A stretch of DNA of 64,000 nt from Chryseobacterium soli (GCF_000737705.1 NZ_JPRH01000006.1:124001-188000), one strand, 5' to 3'. Shown: positions 1-9,646, counted from the first letter of the stretch. Made by a program: numbers and translations. The notes: a model not told the origin generated them from the letters alone.

Positions 1-2893
1 TGAAGAACAGGGCTTAAGGATTACCATCGATGAACTTCACCTTCGCTCTAAAAAACTGCTGGATTATGTTCTTCACAATTATTCCACGTTAAATATCGGA
101 ACGATTGACAAGTTTAATTCAAGGCTGGTACGTAGTTTTTCTTATGAGCTGGGACTGGCTAAAAACTTTAACCTTGAAATTGATGCAGAACCTTTTCTGA
201 TCGAAGCGGTTGATAAAATGCTTGATCAGATTGGTGAAAATGAGTCGATCTCCAATTCTTTCATGGATTATGTGGATTACAGCCTCGAAAACAATGAAAG
301 GATCAACCTCAACAAAAGTCTTTACGGATCAGCAAAAGAGTTTGTAAAAGATATTCATTATGAACATCTTAAAAGCAATAAAAGTTTTGATGATACGACG
401 TATGAAGACATCAAAAATACGCTTCGGAAAGAAATTGTAGCCAATAAAAAACAATCAACAGAACTTGCTTTACAGTCTGTAGATTTATTCAAGTCCAGAA
501 ATATAGAGATTGAAGATTTCGCCCAGGGTAAAAATGGACTTGGAGGATTCTTTACCAAGGTTTTGGATTTTTATCAGCAGAAAAGACCGGGATTTCCTTT
601 TCCAACGACGCAGGAAGAATCTGTGGTCAATAATTACAGAAAGGGAGCTTCTTCAAAATCAAAAAGTAAAGAGCCGGACATCTTAGAAATTCTAGAGCAG
701 CTCCTTGAAAGCAGGATGAAGCTTATTATTTTATATATCGAAACGCAAAAGAAAGAGAAAATTTTGTTTGCTCTTCTTCCTTTAAAGGTCAACAAGGATA
801 TTCAGGATGAATTAAAAAAAATTGAAGAGGAAAATGATCTGGTTTTACTTTCAAAATTTAATATCCTGATCAATGAAAACCTGAGAAATGAGCCTTCGGC
901 TTTTATTTATGAAAAAGTAGGTTCACAGTTTCAGCATTACTTTTTTGATGAATTTCAGGATACTTCAGAACTTCAGTGGCAGAATTTTGTTCCGTTGAGG
1001 GATCATAGTGTATCCTCTAAGAACACCTCTTTCACATTAGTTGGAGATCCAAAACAGAGCATCTACAGGTTCCGTGGCGGAGAAAGCAAACTCATGCTGG
1101 ATATTATCAATAAAAAGGAATTTGCCCCTAAACAAGCTGATCTTCTGGTTCTGAAAGACAACTGGCGCAGTGCCACCAATATTGTTCAGTTTAATAATGA
1201 ATTATACCAATACCATTCCCGGGATCTGGAGGAGGAACATAAAAATATTTTCGGGACGGATGCTGAACAAAATTCAAAGTCAAAAATTGCAGGAAGGGTA
1301 AAAGTAAACCTAATTGAAAATCTTACCAATGAAGATTTCTACAACGATACTTCCGAACGGATGCGTAAAGATATCCAGGAAAGTCTTGACAACGGTTTTA
1401 AGTTTTCGGATATTACAATTTTATGCCGTGGAAACTTCGATATTTTCAGCTATTCACAGAAATTGGGAAATCTGAAAGTACAGTACCAGGGTGGAGAGAC
1501 CAATATTAAGACAATTTCCGATAAAGGACTGACGCTTGAACTATCGAATACGTTAAAGGCGGCCATCGAATTTCTGAAATGGGAAATGAATCCTAAAAGC
1601 AAACCCAATCTGATTATGATGATGTATCATCTTAATACGTTGGGAAGGGTTCAGATGGCAGATTTCACGCTGGAAATGAAAAAAATCCTGGAAATTGAAA
1701 CGCATGAAGAGATTCTTCAGTTTCTTCATGAAACGTATTCTTTACATCTGAAACAGGACAACTTCCCGAAGTTTAACCTGTATAATTTTGTTGAATATTA
1801 CATCAACGAATTTTCTATTGAGAACAAGGAAACTGATTTTCTTCTGAACTTCCTGGAAATGCTTTTTAATTTTACCCAAAATGCAGGTGCAAGTACAAAA
1901 GAATTTTTAAAATACTGGGATGAAGAAGCCTCAGCCTTCACTATTCAGGCTTCAGAAAACATCGACGCCATTCAGATTATGACGATTCATAAATCGAAAG
2001 GTTTGGAGTTCCCTATTGTCTTTATTCCAATGATGAATAAAAACAGAGATAGCGAGTTTACTAACTGGTTTGAGACCGACAACAATGATGCCCTGAAATC
2101 AGTTAATATCAATCAGTTCAGTAAAAACCTTGAGGTGTATGACGAATCTATTGAAAAATTCAACAAGCAGAATTCATATAAAAACCTCATCGACAGATTA
2201 TGTTTACAATATGTGGCGACCACAAGACCTGTGGAACAGCTTTTCTTTTACCTTCAAAAACAAAATAAAACTTCAAACAATCTTGAACTGTTAGCATTCC
2301 TTCAGGAAAAAAACACAAGCGAAGCAGATGAATTTGACCTGTATCCTGTGGATCCTGAGCTGTTAAAAAAACAGTCGAAACATAAGAGTTCATCATTCAA
2401 AACACAAAACATCCGGAATTTAAAAAATATCAATGAAAAAAGTACCTCGATAAAGATTGCAACGCCATCGAAAAACTATCAGGTACGGGTTGAAAAGGTA
2501 AGAATAGGTCTCTTCGTCCACGAATTATTATCAAAAATAAACACTCGAAAAGATATTGTTAAGGTCCTGGACAGTTATGTTCTGGAAGGTTTGATCACTC
2601 TGGATGAGAGAAATGAAATTCAGCAGACCTTAGAACATATCGTCACCACCTATGCTGAATTTTTTGACGAAAAGTGGAATGTTATCAATGAAAAGGACAT
2701 CATGATCACCGTACGCGGGAAAAGCAGAATCTTCAGACCCGACCGTATTCTGAAAAATGGGGAAGATCATGTGATTGTAGATTTTAAAACCGGAGAACCG
2801 AAAGAAGATGACGTCATGCAGATCGAAGGATATAAAAATATTCTGGAAAGCCTTGGGAGAAAGGTTTCGAAGACCCAGCTTATTTATTTATAA
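1..2893 (+). CDS. AddA/RecB-like UvrD-family helicase-nuclease (5' end missing)
   Basis: The reading frame is open from base 2, so the gene starts before the window; about 963 residues are visible. UvrD/SF1A motifs appear in order: a TIDKFN block near base 110, the Walker B box DEFQDTS near 947, GDPKQSIYRFRGGE near 1043, TIHKSKGLEF near 1984 and YVATTRP near 2212. A RecB-type PD-(D/E)xK nuclease domain closes the protein: RPDR, then DFKTG near 2779, then a QxxGY element. Helicase plus C-terminal nuclease is the AddA/RecB arrangement, which resects double-strand breaks for recombination. The N-terminal Walker A is outside the window. An AddB-like partner would be expected upstream but cannot be seen. 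The family is clear; AddA against RecB is less certain. Confidence 0.9.
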   Translation, partial: EEQGLRITIDELHLRSKKLLDYVLHNYSTLNIGTIDKFNSRLVRSFSYELGLAKNFNLEIDAEPFLIEAVDKMLDQIGENESISNSFMDYVDYSLENNERINLNKSLYGSAKEFVKDIHYEHLKSNKSFDDTTYEDIKNTLRKEIVANKKQSTELALQSVDLFKSRNIEIEDFAQGKNGLGGFFTKVLDFYQQKRPGFPFPTTQEESVVNNYRKGASSKSKSKEPDILEILEQLLESRMKLIILYIETQKKEKILFALLPLKVNKDIQDELKKIEEENDLVLLSKFNILINENLRNEPSAFIYEKVGSQFQHYFFDEFQDTSELQWQNFVPLRDHSVSSKNTSFTLVGDPKQSIYRFRGGESKLMLDIINKKEFAPKQADLLVLKDNWRSATNIVQFNNELYQYHSRDLEEEHKNIFGTDAEQNSKSKIAGRVKVNLIENLTNEDFYNDTSERMRKDIQESLDNGFKFSDITILCRGNFDIFSYSQKLGNLKVQYQGGETNIKTISDKGLTLELSNTLKAAIEFLKWEMNPKSKPNLIMMMYHLNTLGRVQMADFTLEMKKILEIETHEEILQFLHETYSLHLKQDNFPKFNLYNFVEYYINEFSIENKETDFLLNFLEMLFNFTQNAGASTKEFLKYWDEEASAFTIQASENIDAIQIMTIHKSKGLEFPIVFIPMMNKNRDSEFTNWFETDNNDALKSVNINQFSKNLEVYDESIEKFNKQNSYKNLIDRLCLQYVATTRPVEQLFFYLQKQNKTSNNLELLAFLQEKNTSEADEFDLYPVDPELLKKQSKHKSSSFKTQNIRNLKNINEKSTSIKIATPSKNYQVRVEKVRIGLFVHELLSKINTRKDIVKVLDSYVLEGLITLDERNEIQQTLEHIVTTYAEFFDEKWNVINEKDIMITVRGKSRIFRPDRILKNGEDHVIVDFKTGEPKEDDVMQIEGYKNILESLGRKVSKTQLIYL

Positions 2894-2948
2894 AAAAACT
2901 TCCTTGATTGAAAACCAGAAATATTTTTACCAATTCATTAAAAAAATA

Positions 2949-2980
2949 AAAACCCGCTATTCCTAAGAATGGTGGGTTTT
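2949..2980. terminator. Bidirectional hairpin terminator
   Basis: A 14-bp stem (two G-U pairs) with a CTAA loop and flanking A/T runs lies between the convergent helicase-nuclease and ferritin genes, so it can end both transcripts. Confidence 0.8.
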
Positions 2981-3001
2981 GTATGTAAACGAATCCTGGT
3001 A

Positions 3002-3511
3002 TTATGCCTTTGGATCCGGAGTGAAAACTCTCTGGGACAATTCCTGGTCAAAAAGGTATAATGCAGATGGGTTATCTGAAACCATTTTGATTTTGGTAAC
3101 ATACTGTGAAGCACTCGCCTCTTCTTCTACCTGCTCATTGATGAACCACTGAAGAAAAGAAGTCGTTGCAAAATCACCTTCGTCATTGGCATTTTTAACA
3201 ATATTAAAGATACTTTTCGTTACCGTTTTTTCGTGCTGTAATGCTTTTTCGAAAATATCAATTGCATTTTCAAACTCATGCGGAGGTTTTGCGATTTCTC
3301 CGATAATGATTTGGCCTCCTACATCATTTAAATAGTCGAACATTTTATCTGCGTGCATCAGTTCTTCTTTACTCTGAACTCTGAAATAGTTGGCAATTCC
3401 GTCCAGGTCAATTCCTGAAAACCATGCAGACATTGAAAGATAATATTGTGCGGCGTATTGTTCGTGTGCTATTTGTTCGTTAATTAATTTTGCAATTTTT
3501 TCGCTTACCAT
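3002..3511 (-). CDS. ftnA: Ferritin (non-heme, FtnA type)
   Basis: Iron-storage ferritin of 169 residues that oxidises Fe(II) and stores it as a mineral core in a 24-mer. The di-iron ferroxidase ligands fall at the same positions as in E. coli FtnA: E17, E50, H53 (in the SKEELMHA helix) and E94, with Q126/E129 near the third iron site. The C-terminal FLQWFINEQVEEE helix is typical. No heme-ligand Met of bacterioferritin is evident. It is monocistronic between two hairpins, with a good TTG-N18-TAATTTTG promoter just upstream of the ATG. Confidence 0.95.
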   Translation of the reverse strand: MVSEKIAKLINEQIAHEQYAAQYYLSMSAWFSGIDLDGIANYFRVQSKEELMHADKMFDYLNDVGGQIIIGEIAKPPHEFENAIDIFEKALQHEKTVTKSIFNIVKNANDEGDFATTSFLQWFINEQVEEEASASQYVTKIKMVSDNPSALYLFDQELSQRVFTPDPKA

Positions 3512-3528
3512 AATAAAAATTTATATTC

Positions 3529-3557
3529 AAAATTATGGAATAAAACCCCGAAATCAA
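3529..3557 (-). promoter_or_regulatory. Bacteroidota-type promoter of ferritin
   Basis: On the minus strand TTG (3555-3557), 18 bases, then TAATTTTG (3529-3536) match the Bacteroidota -33/-7 consensus TTG/TAnnTTTG. The -7 box ends 17 bases before the ferritin start codon. Confidence 0.75.
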
Positions 3558-3572
3558 AAGTTTTAATGAAAA

Positions 3573-3616
3573 TTAATGCAAAAAGGATGGAATTACTTCC
3601 ATCCTTTTTGCATTAA
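3573..3616. terminator. Perfect 20-bp hairpin between ferritin and the Spy-like gene
   Basis: A perfect 20-bp inverted repeat with a TTAC loop. It lies downstream of the leftward Spy-like gene, whose stop is at 3637, and upstream of the ferritin promoter, so it probably insulates the two units. Confidence 0.85.
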
Positions 3617-3636
3617 AAAACTAACATTATAAGCTG

Positions 3637-4086
3637 TTATTTTACCTCAGCAGCTCCTGTATTCATTGGTTTCCTCATCATTTTTCCTTCCTTCATTCCC
3701 TGCTTTCTCTGCTCCATTTTAGCTTTTCTGTCTGCCTGCCATTTATCATACTGCTGTGGAGTTAAAATATTTTTCATTTCAGCATCCATTTGGGCTCTTT
3801 TCGCTTTCATCTGATCCATTTGGGCTTCTCTGTTCTCTTTGTTCTGATCAAAGGTAGCCTTCATTTCAGCCTTTCTTTTTTCATTAAGCGCTTTTATCTG
3901 GGTAACCTGAGTTTGATTCAGGTTAAGATCTTTCTGCATCTGTGCCATATGCTCCTGCTCTCTTTCCTGCATTTTTTGCTGCATTTCTGCTCTTCTTGCT
4001 TGTTTATCCTGCGGAGTAGTTGTTTGTTGCGCCATGGCAAAACTTCCCATTCCGATCATTGCTATTGCTAAAATTAACTTTTTCAT
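3637..4086 (-). CDS. Spy/CpxP-like periplasmic coiled-coil protein
   Basis: A 149-residue exported protein with a signal peptide (about residues 1-20, ending AMAQ). The mature part is almost wholly charged helix rich in Met, Gln, Lys and Glu. It carries LTxxQ-like elements: LNLNQTQV around residue 54 and LTPQQYDKW around 108, as in the Spy/CpxP and DUF4890-type proteins. Spy is a periplasmic chaperone and CpxP an envelope-stress modulator; a similar role here is inference. The basic C-terminus (KEGKMMRKPMN) and the Met content could also bind metal. It is probably a single-gene unit. Confidence 0.65.
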   Translation of the reverse strand: MKKLILAIAMIGMGSFAMAQQTTTPQDKQARRAEMQQKMQEREQEHMAQMQKDLNLNQTQVTQIKALNEKRKAEMKATFDQNKENREAQMDQMKAKRAQMDAEMKNILTPQQYDKWQADRKAKMEQRKQGMKEGKMMRKPMNTGAAEVK

Positions 4087-4206
4087 CTTTCTTAAATTTT
4101 TAATTAATTGTTATACATCTATTTGATTATCGATAGAAACAGAAGTTAAATCAAATAATTCATAAAAAATGTTAATTTTAATTATCGAAAATATATCGCA
4201 ATAAAA

Positions 4207-4236
4207 AAGGACAGATTCTAAAAAAAATCTGTCCTT
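4207..4236 (-). terminator. Terminator of the Asn/Gly-rich secreted protein gene
   Basis: An 11-bp perfect stem (AAGGACAGATT) with an 8-base loop, followed on the minus strand by a T run, just past the stop at 4265. Confidence 0.8.
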
Positions 4237-4264
4237 CACACCACTTAAATATAATATATGAAAA

Positions 4265-5398
4265 TTAATTACGTGCTAAACGTTGTCTGAAACCTCCGCC
4301 TCTATTTTCGCCGCTGTTGTTATGCTGCTGTCTTGGAGCTGAATGTTCAGAACGCTGTTGTCTGAAACCTCCGCCATTATTTTCCTGTCTTACGGGAATG
4401 CTTTCTCTTCTTGTTTCCTGGCTTCTGAATCCACCACCGGTTCTTACCCCTACTCTGGTTCCATCACTGGAGTTTCCGCTTCTGAAACCTCCGTTATTCT
4501 CAGTTCGGGTTCCACTGTTCATATTATTATTACCTCTGAACCCTCCTGAATTTCCATTATTTCCGTTGTTTCCATTATTTCTTACTCCATTATTTCCCTG
4601 GGTACGGATTCCGGAATTATTATTGTTGTTATTTCCCCGGAAACCTCCGCCATTATTATCTCTTACAGAACCTCTGAATCCATTGTCTTCTCTGCTGCTT
4701 CTTCTCACGATATTCAAAGTAGGATTATTCATCCCTCTGAATTTTGCTCTGTCCACTCTGTAAACATTGATATTTACATTTCTGTACCGTGGCATTACAC
4801 TGAATCTTGGTGCGTAATAGGTTGTTCTGTAATTCTGGAAATACCTAATAGGGCTGTATCCATGATAATAGTTATTTTGGAAAGTAACGAATACTCTTGG
4901 TCCCAAAATTCTTTGCAGTGCATAAAATCTATCGTAATACCATCTGTCCGGATTGTATCGGTAGAAGCTATTCCAGTTTGAGAAGCTTACATATAGATTG
5001 TTAAGTCTTAATACCTGATCTATCTGCCAACGGTTCAGTCTGTTTTGGGTAAAAAAGACATTCCAGTTGATATTGAGAATACTGTTTCGGTAGTCATTGT
5101 AATAGCTTTGGTAATAATCCTGCGGATAATAATCCTGTGGATAATTGTAGTAGTAATCATTAGGGAAATAATTTTGATCATCCTGATCGCTGTAATACCC
5201 ATCGTTACTTCCATTATATCCGTCGTTACTTCCGTTATATCCGTTATTATTTCCGTTATATCCGCTGTTGTCTCCGTTATAACCGTTATTATTATTTCCG
5301 TTGTCTCCCCAACCGTTGTTATTAGGGTTATTAGGGTATTGCTGAGCGAACGACAGAGTCGCCAGGCTCAATGCAAATCCCAAAAGTATTTTTTTCAT
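4265..5398 (-). CDS. Asn/Gly/Tyr-rich secreted repeat protein of unknown function
   Basis: A 377-residue protein with a signal peptide (residues 1-19, ending SFAQ). It has three zones. About residues 20-105 are Asn/Gly/Tyr-rich with tandem GYNGxNx heptads. About 105-235 form a Tyr/Asn/Arg-rich folded-looking part (NINWNVFFTQNRLNRWQIDQ, with several FYxxN and RYF motifs). About 235-377 are low complexity, with GGGFR recurring roughly every 15-25 residues. The middle region resembles small Bacteroidota exported proteins, but I recognise no named family. The composition suggests an adhesive, matrix or RNA/glycan-interacting surface protein; this is inference. The gene stands alone with its own terminator. 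Confidence 0.6.
   Translation of the reverse strand: MKKILLGFALSLATLSFAQQYPNNPNNNGWGDNGNNNNGYNGDNSGYNGNNNGYNGSNDGYNGSNDGYYSDQDDQNYFPNDYYYNYPQDYYPQDYYQSYYNDYRNSILNINWNVFFTQNRLNRWQIDQVLRLNNLYVSFSNWNSFYRYNPDRWYYDRFYALQRILGPRVFVTFQNNYYHGYSPIRYFQNYRTTYYAPRFSVMPRYRNVNINVYRVDRAKFRGMNNPTLNIVRRSSREDNGFRGSVRDNNGGGFRGNNNNNNSGIRTQGNNGVRNNGNNGNNGNSGGFRGNNNMNSGTRTENNGGFRSGNSSDGTRVGVRTGGGFRSQETRRESIPVRQENNGGGFRQQRSEHSAPRQQHNNSGENRGGGFRQRLARN
5199..5285 (-). repeat. 21-bp tandem repeat encoding GYNGxNx heptads
   Basis: About four copies of a 21-bp unit (one 7-residue heptad each) are visible, such as CGTTACTTCCGTTATATCCG on the plus strand. Copies differ by a few bases, mostly at Ser/Asp/Asn codons. Such in-frame tandem repeats can change copy number by slippage without frameshift. 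Confidence 0.75.
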
Positions 5399-5466
5399 CT
5401 CTATAGTCGTTAATTGGTTAGTATATAGTAGAATATCTCTATTCTATCTCTTTGATGTAAATAAAA

Positions 5467-5500
5467 AAAAGAAGTTAAATCTTTTGACCTAACTTCTTTT
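5467..5500 (-). terminator. Terminator of malQ
   Basis: An 11-bp perfect stem (AAAAGAAGTTA) with a 12-base loop, followed by eight T on the minus strand after the malQ stop. Confidence 0.8.
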
Positions 5501-5537
5501 AAAATATCATTAACTAATTGATAATCAAATATTAAAT

Positions 5538-8189
5538 TTACGCTCTTCCGCTATCTTTTATCCAACCGGCAATTTTTTGGTTGAAAGAAGTATTGTTTTT
5601 TAAATCTTCTACATTCAAATGCATTCTATACCGCCAGTAATGTGGAAAAACTGCAGGATTATTGATTCTTTCCTGATCCATATTCTGATTGGTCAATGCC
5701 GGATCTGTAGCCAAAAATTCCTGTATCGGGAATATCGCCAGCATGGCATCATTGTACAGATGCTGTTTCATAATAATTTCAGCTAGATCAGCAGTGAGTT
5801 CTTCCGGTGCTTTTCCATATTGATTCAGGTGCTGGTTGAAATATTTCTGCGTTAATGCCGGGTCTTCTTTCCACCATTGTCTTAAGGTAGAACTGTCGTG
5901 TGAAGAAGCGGTCACTACATTTAAGTAACCTGCATTTTTAGGATTGTAGAAAGGTATATTTTCAGATGGCATTCTTTGCACTTTAAGCGCGATAATTGCC
6001 AATTCATCCATTACAATCGGTACACTTGCAGGAACCATTCCCAAATCTTCTCCACAGATAAGCATTTTAGTTGCATTCAAAATGACCGGAAGTTTTTCCA
6101 TCGCTTTTTCATACCAAAGATGATCCTGTCTTTTGAAGAAATAATCATGATACAGTTCATAGATAGCTTTCTTCTCCCAATCTGAAAGATATTTATAAGA
6201 TTCTGTATTGTATACATTGAATCTTGGGTGATATACCGTTTGTCCGTTTCTTTCTTCAGGCAGAAATAAAACATTTGCACACAAGGAAATCAGCTGCTCT
6301 TCGATGGGACCACGAGGATTTTTCTTAAAGAAATCCGACAGCTTTCTCTGGGTATCAAATTCTTCTTTAAATGAATACGTTCCGTTCTGGTTGTTATTAA
6401 TGAATTCTAGCGTTTTACCACTGTCCTCGCCGAAATAATCCCAAAGGATCTGCCCATTGATAAAAGGCTTGCAATACCTGTCAAAACTGAAAGGAATGCT
6501 GCGTGCGTTGAATTCATCCAAAACAATAGGCACTGCAGGGTAAAAATACCCTAAAATCCCCTGTGTGGCAGAAATTGGCATTCTCCAGATCCTGAAGAAT
6601 CCTAATATGTGGTCGATCCTCATAGCATCGAAATACTGTTCCAGCACTTTGAATCTGTTTTTCCACCATCTGTAATCATCAGCCTTCATGGCTTCCCAGT
6701 TATAGGTTGGAAATTCCCAGTTCTGCCCAAGTTCCGTAAACTGATCCGGTGGTGCCCCAGCCTGAAAATCCATTCCGAATAATTCCGGCTCTGTCCATGC
6801 CTCTACTGAGTATCTGTAAATACCGATCGGGAGGTCTCCTTTTACAGAGATGCCCAGACTATGCATATAATCTACAGCATCTTTAAGCTGCAGATGGAGC
6901 TGATACTGTACCCACGCATGAAGCATTGATTCATCATAGTCTTTATTTTTAGGAGAAAAGAATGGAGAAATTTTGCCGGCAATGTATTTTTTATGCGTTT
7001 TCCATTCATTAAAGTTGGGCGTTTTATATTTATCCCTTAACACACAAAACGCCGCATAGGCAACCAACCAGCTTTCGTTATCTTTTATAAACTTCTTAAA
7101 GTTTCTGTCTTTATAAATCCTTTCCTTATTCCCACCGAAAACAGCTTTTATATATTTCCATTTCCCGGAAATTACTTTTTCATAATCTATTAATTCTAAG
7201 AGATTTAATGCTTGTTTTTCGGATTGATATTCTTCAACTAAATCCTCAGGTAAAGGAAAATCTAAGTTTTCTAATGAAATATATTGTGGATGTAATGCAT
7301 ATACTGATACTGCAGCATACGGATAAGAGTCTGTCCATGTATAATTCGCAGTGGTGTCATTAATTGGAAGGATCTGGATGATTCCGAGATTCGTTTCTTT
7401 TGTCCAGTCAGCCAATTTTTTCATATCGGAAAATTCTCCGACTCCAAAACCGTCTTTACTTCTCAGTGAAAATACGGGAATGGCAACTCCTGCATCGTGG
7501 TACATCTGATACAGCTTGAATTTGAAATAGTGATTGGAAACAATATGCAATATATCTTTCGACAGATTGGGTGCCGTATATCTGTTTTCACCCGTCTCCA
7601 CATCAATTACACGTCCTTCTTTTGTATCGTAAATGCAGTACTTGAACTGAATAAGTTCATTCTCAGGAATTTCAACAGATACTTCCCAAATTCCGAAATC
7701 AGTCTGAACTAAATGTACCGCTTTTTCATAGTTCCAATTGCCTAATGATGCTGTGCTTCCAAAAAGTACAATCTTCCAGTCGGGATTATAAACAGGTGCC
7801 TCAATGCGGAATAAATGGGTGTGTTTTTTTAACACCGTAATTTTCTCGGGAACAAAATGGTTAAGTTTATTATAAAGAATTTTGTTGTTCAGGTAGTTTT
7901 CAGGGAAATTTTTGTTATTCCACTCATCAAAAATGACAAATTCTTTGTAGTTATGAGGAAAATGAAGTTTGTGCATCACAAATTCTTCACGAAGGATAAC
8001 TCCTTTTTCATCCTTAAGCTTATATTGATAAGAAATTGATTTTGAAAAATAATCCACCTCACATTTCCATATTCCATTTTCTGCATAAAATAATGTATGA
8101 CTCTGAGCTGTGGCTCCTTCTTCATTGATAACCAACTCCAAAGACTCTCCGGCTTTTGCTCTGTAATCGATAATAAAGTATAGCCTCAT
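5538..8189 (-). CDS. malQ: 4-alpha-glucanotransferase, DPE2-like with two starch-binding domains
   Basis: An 883-residue GH77 amylomaltase that transfers alpha-1,4-glucan segments between maltooligosaccharides and glycogen-like acceptors. Two CBM20-type domains come first: about residues 1-100, and about 110-220 with an IVLFGSTASLGNWNYEKA block. The GH77 barrel follows: GDLPIGI, the nucleophile Asp in MRIDHILGFFRIW near residue 523, the acid/base Glu in GEDLGMVP near 711, and SSHDSSTLRQWW near 760. The insert of roughly 190 residues between the catalytic Asp and Glu and the double CBM20 are features of plant/bacterial DPE2 rather than the ~500-residue MalQ. No signal peptide is seen, so it is cytosolic. 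No maltose genes flank it. Confidence 0.93.
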   Translation of the reverse strand: MRLYFIIDYRAKAGESLELVINEEGATAQSHTLFYAENGIWKCEVDYFSKSISYQYKLKDEKGVILREEFVMHKLHFPHNYKEFVIFDEWNNKNFPENYLNNKILYNKLNHFVPEKITVLKKHTHLFRIEAPVYNPDWKIVLFGSTASLGNWNYEKAVHLVQTDFGIWEVSVEIPENELIQFKYCIYDTKEGRVIDVETGENRYTAPNLSKDILHIVSNHYFKFKLYQMYHDAGVAIPVFSLRSKDGFGVGEFSDMKKLADWTKETNLGIIQILPINDTTANYTWTDSYPYAAVSVYALHPQYISLENLDFPLPEDLVEEYQSEKQALNLLELIDYEKVISGKWKYIKAVFGGNKERIYKDRNFKKFIKDNESWLVAYAAFCVLRDKYKTPNFNEWKTHKKYIAGKISPFFSPKNKDYDESMLHAWVQYQLHLQLKDAVDYMHSLGISVKGDLPIGIYRYSVEAWTEPELFGMDFQAGAPPDQFTELGQNWEFPTYNWEAMKADDYRWWKNRFKVLEQYFDAMRIDHILGFFRIWRMPISATQGILGYFYPAVPIVLDEFNARSIPFSFDRYCKPFINGQILWDYFGEDSGKTLEFINNNQNGTYSFKEEFDTQRKLSDFFKKNPRGPIEEQLISLCANVLFLPEERNGQTVYHPRFNVYNTESYKYLSDWEKKAIYELYHDYFFKRQDHLWYEKAMEKLPVILNATKMLICGEDLGMVPASVPIVMDELAIIALKVQRMPSENIPFYNPKNAGYLNVVTASSHDSSTLRQWWKEDPALTQKYFNQHLNQYGKAPEELTADLAEIIMKQHLYNDAMLAIFPIQEFLATDPALTNQNMDQERINNPAVFPHYWRYRMHLNVEDLKNNTSFNQKIAGWIKDSGRA

Positions 8190-8263
8190 TTATATTTTTT
8201 TTATAAAAATACATTATAATCTTGAAAAACAAAACTTATTGAATATCAAATCTTCATTAAAAA

Positions 8264-8289
8264 AGCCTTCTCAACGATTTGAAAAGGCT
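8264..8289 (-). terminator. Terminator of the T9SS cargo gene
   Basis: An 11-bp stem (one C/A mismatch) built on AGCCTT/AAGGCT, with a 4-base loop and TTTTTT following on the minus strand, past the stop at 8314. Confidence 0.7.
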
Positions 8290-8313
8290 CTTGATTTTTA
8301 TGAAAGTTAAAGA

Positions 8314-9480
8314 TTATTCAGTGACCAAAATTTTCTTGTTTAAAAGAATTTTGTTGGCTTCATCTGTAATACTCACAATATAGGCACCACTAACAAGATT
8401 TTTCAAATATACCTGCTGGTTCAATGAGCCCTCTTTAGCAGATAATTGCTGCTGCATTACATTTTTACCGGATAAATCAAAAACACTAAGTTTGATATTT
8501 CCTTTTATCGCTTTATCGTTTCCTCGTATCGTAATGAAATGTTCATCCACTCTTGTCGGGTATATATCCAGATTGGCAAGGGTAGTATTGGAGAGCGCTT
8601 TGTCGTTGACAAAATATTTGCTTGCTAAATCATAAATATGCAGATTAAGATCTCCGGGAAGCTGTTTAGCCTGTAAAGTTTCTATATCCATTTCGAATAA
8701 CGGAGCTCCTTTTGCACTTGCAATAACCACTTTTCCTTTGGAATTAACCGCTGCTCCGTTTACAGAATAATTTTCCGGAATACCTGTGATTTTTCCGACA
8801 AATGTTGCCTTTAATTCTTTAGTTGAGATTTTAAATACATTCCCTGACACTGAAAAAACATAGAAATTATTATCGGCATCTGCGATTATATCTCCGCCAA
8901 AACCGGTTTCCATGGTCGTAAATGAATTTTTCCCATTGGATGGATCATCTTTAACGATTCCAAGATCTGTTACTGCATACTGACTGTTCTTTTTAGCAAT
9001 CTGCAAAAACTGGGTCCCGGAATTATTCATGGCATATATATTTCCATCATATCCTGCGGTCATTCTCGTAATGTGAGAATTGATGTCACAGGAAGTTACT
9101 CTCGCCACCGTATTTTCCACTAATGTAATTTCTTTTGTATTTGGATTCAATACATAGATATTGGAAGAAAACATCGGCATGTAGACCAGATTATTATTAG
9201 ATGAGTCATACGCCAACGCAGCCATCGTGGTAGCCTGAGCATTATGATATGAATTTTTGTCCTCAGAAGCAACACCTCTTCTAGCCTGTGAAAATACTTT
9301 CGCTGAAGAATCAGCAGTAAAAATACGTTCTCCGGAAATACCGTTTATTGCATCCATCGAACGAAAATCATTGAAAATAATTGCTGGAGAATCTTTTCCG
9401 GTAATGGCAAAAAAATCCTGCTGTGCTTGTGCTTCTATGCCTAACAACAGCAAAAATAAAGGGAATAAATGTTTTTTCAT
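8314..9480 (-). CDS. T9SS type A sorting-domain secreted protein
   Basis: A 388-residue secreted protein with a signal peptide (residues 1-19, MKKHLFPLFLLLLGIEAQAQ). A central region of short repeated strands (for example DADNNFYVFSVSGNVFKIST and GYDGNIYAMNNSG) looks like a beta-propeller/NHL-type fold. The C-terminal 80 residues show the Por-secretion type A signal: LSVFDLSGKNVMQQQL, then LVSGAYIVSI, then the basic end KKILVTE. The domain directs export through the type IX secretion system, with cell-surface attachment or release. The substrate is unknown. No operon partner. Confidence 0.85.
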   Translation of the reverse strand: MKKHLFPLFLLLLGIEAQAQQDFFAITGKDSPAIIFNDFRSMDAINGISGERIFTADSSAKVFSQARRGVASEDKNSYHNAQATTMAALAYDSSNNNLVYMPMFSSNIYVLNPNTKEITLVENTVARVTSCDINSHITRMTAGYDGNIYAMNNSGTQFLQIAKKNSQYAVTDLGIVKDDPSNGKNSFTTMETGFGGDIIADADNNFYVFSVSGNVFKISTKELKATFVGKITGIPENYSVNGAAVNSKGKVVIASAKGAPLFEMDIETLQAKQLPGDLNLHIYDLASKYFVNDKALSNTTLANLDIYPTRVDEHFITIRGNDKAIKGNIKLSVFDLSGKNVMQQQLSAKEGSLNQQVYLKNLVSGAYIVSITDEANKILLNKKILVTE

Positions 9481-9646
9481 AATAATAGATTTTAGATGTG
9501 TAATTGTTTTATTCTTACTAAGTTACACAATTTCCAATATGAAATAACAAAAAACTCTCTTCCTATTGAATATTATTTATAATGATTAATGAACATTATT
9601 TTTTAATAATATAAGAAATTCACCTTCAATTTTAATAAAAAAATCC

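Noticed and set aside
4317..4763. Leu/Pro-rich plus-strand frame opposite the Asn/Gly-rich gene
   Set aside because: Antisense shadow of repetitive codons; no start context or promoter.
5045..5413. Val/Ile-rich plus-strand frame that looks like membrane helices
   Set aside because: It mirrors Asn/Tyr codons of the secreted protein on the other strand; not a gene.
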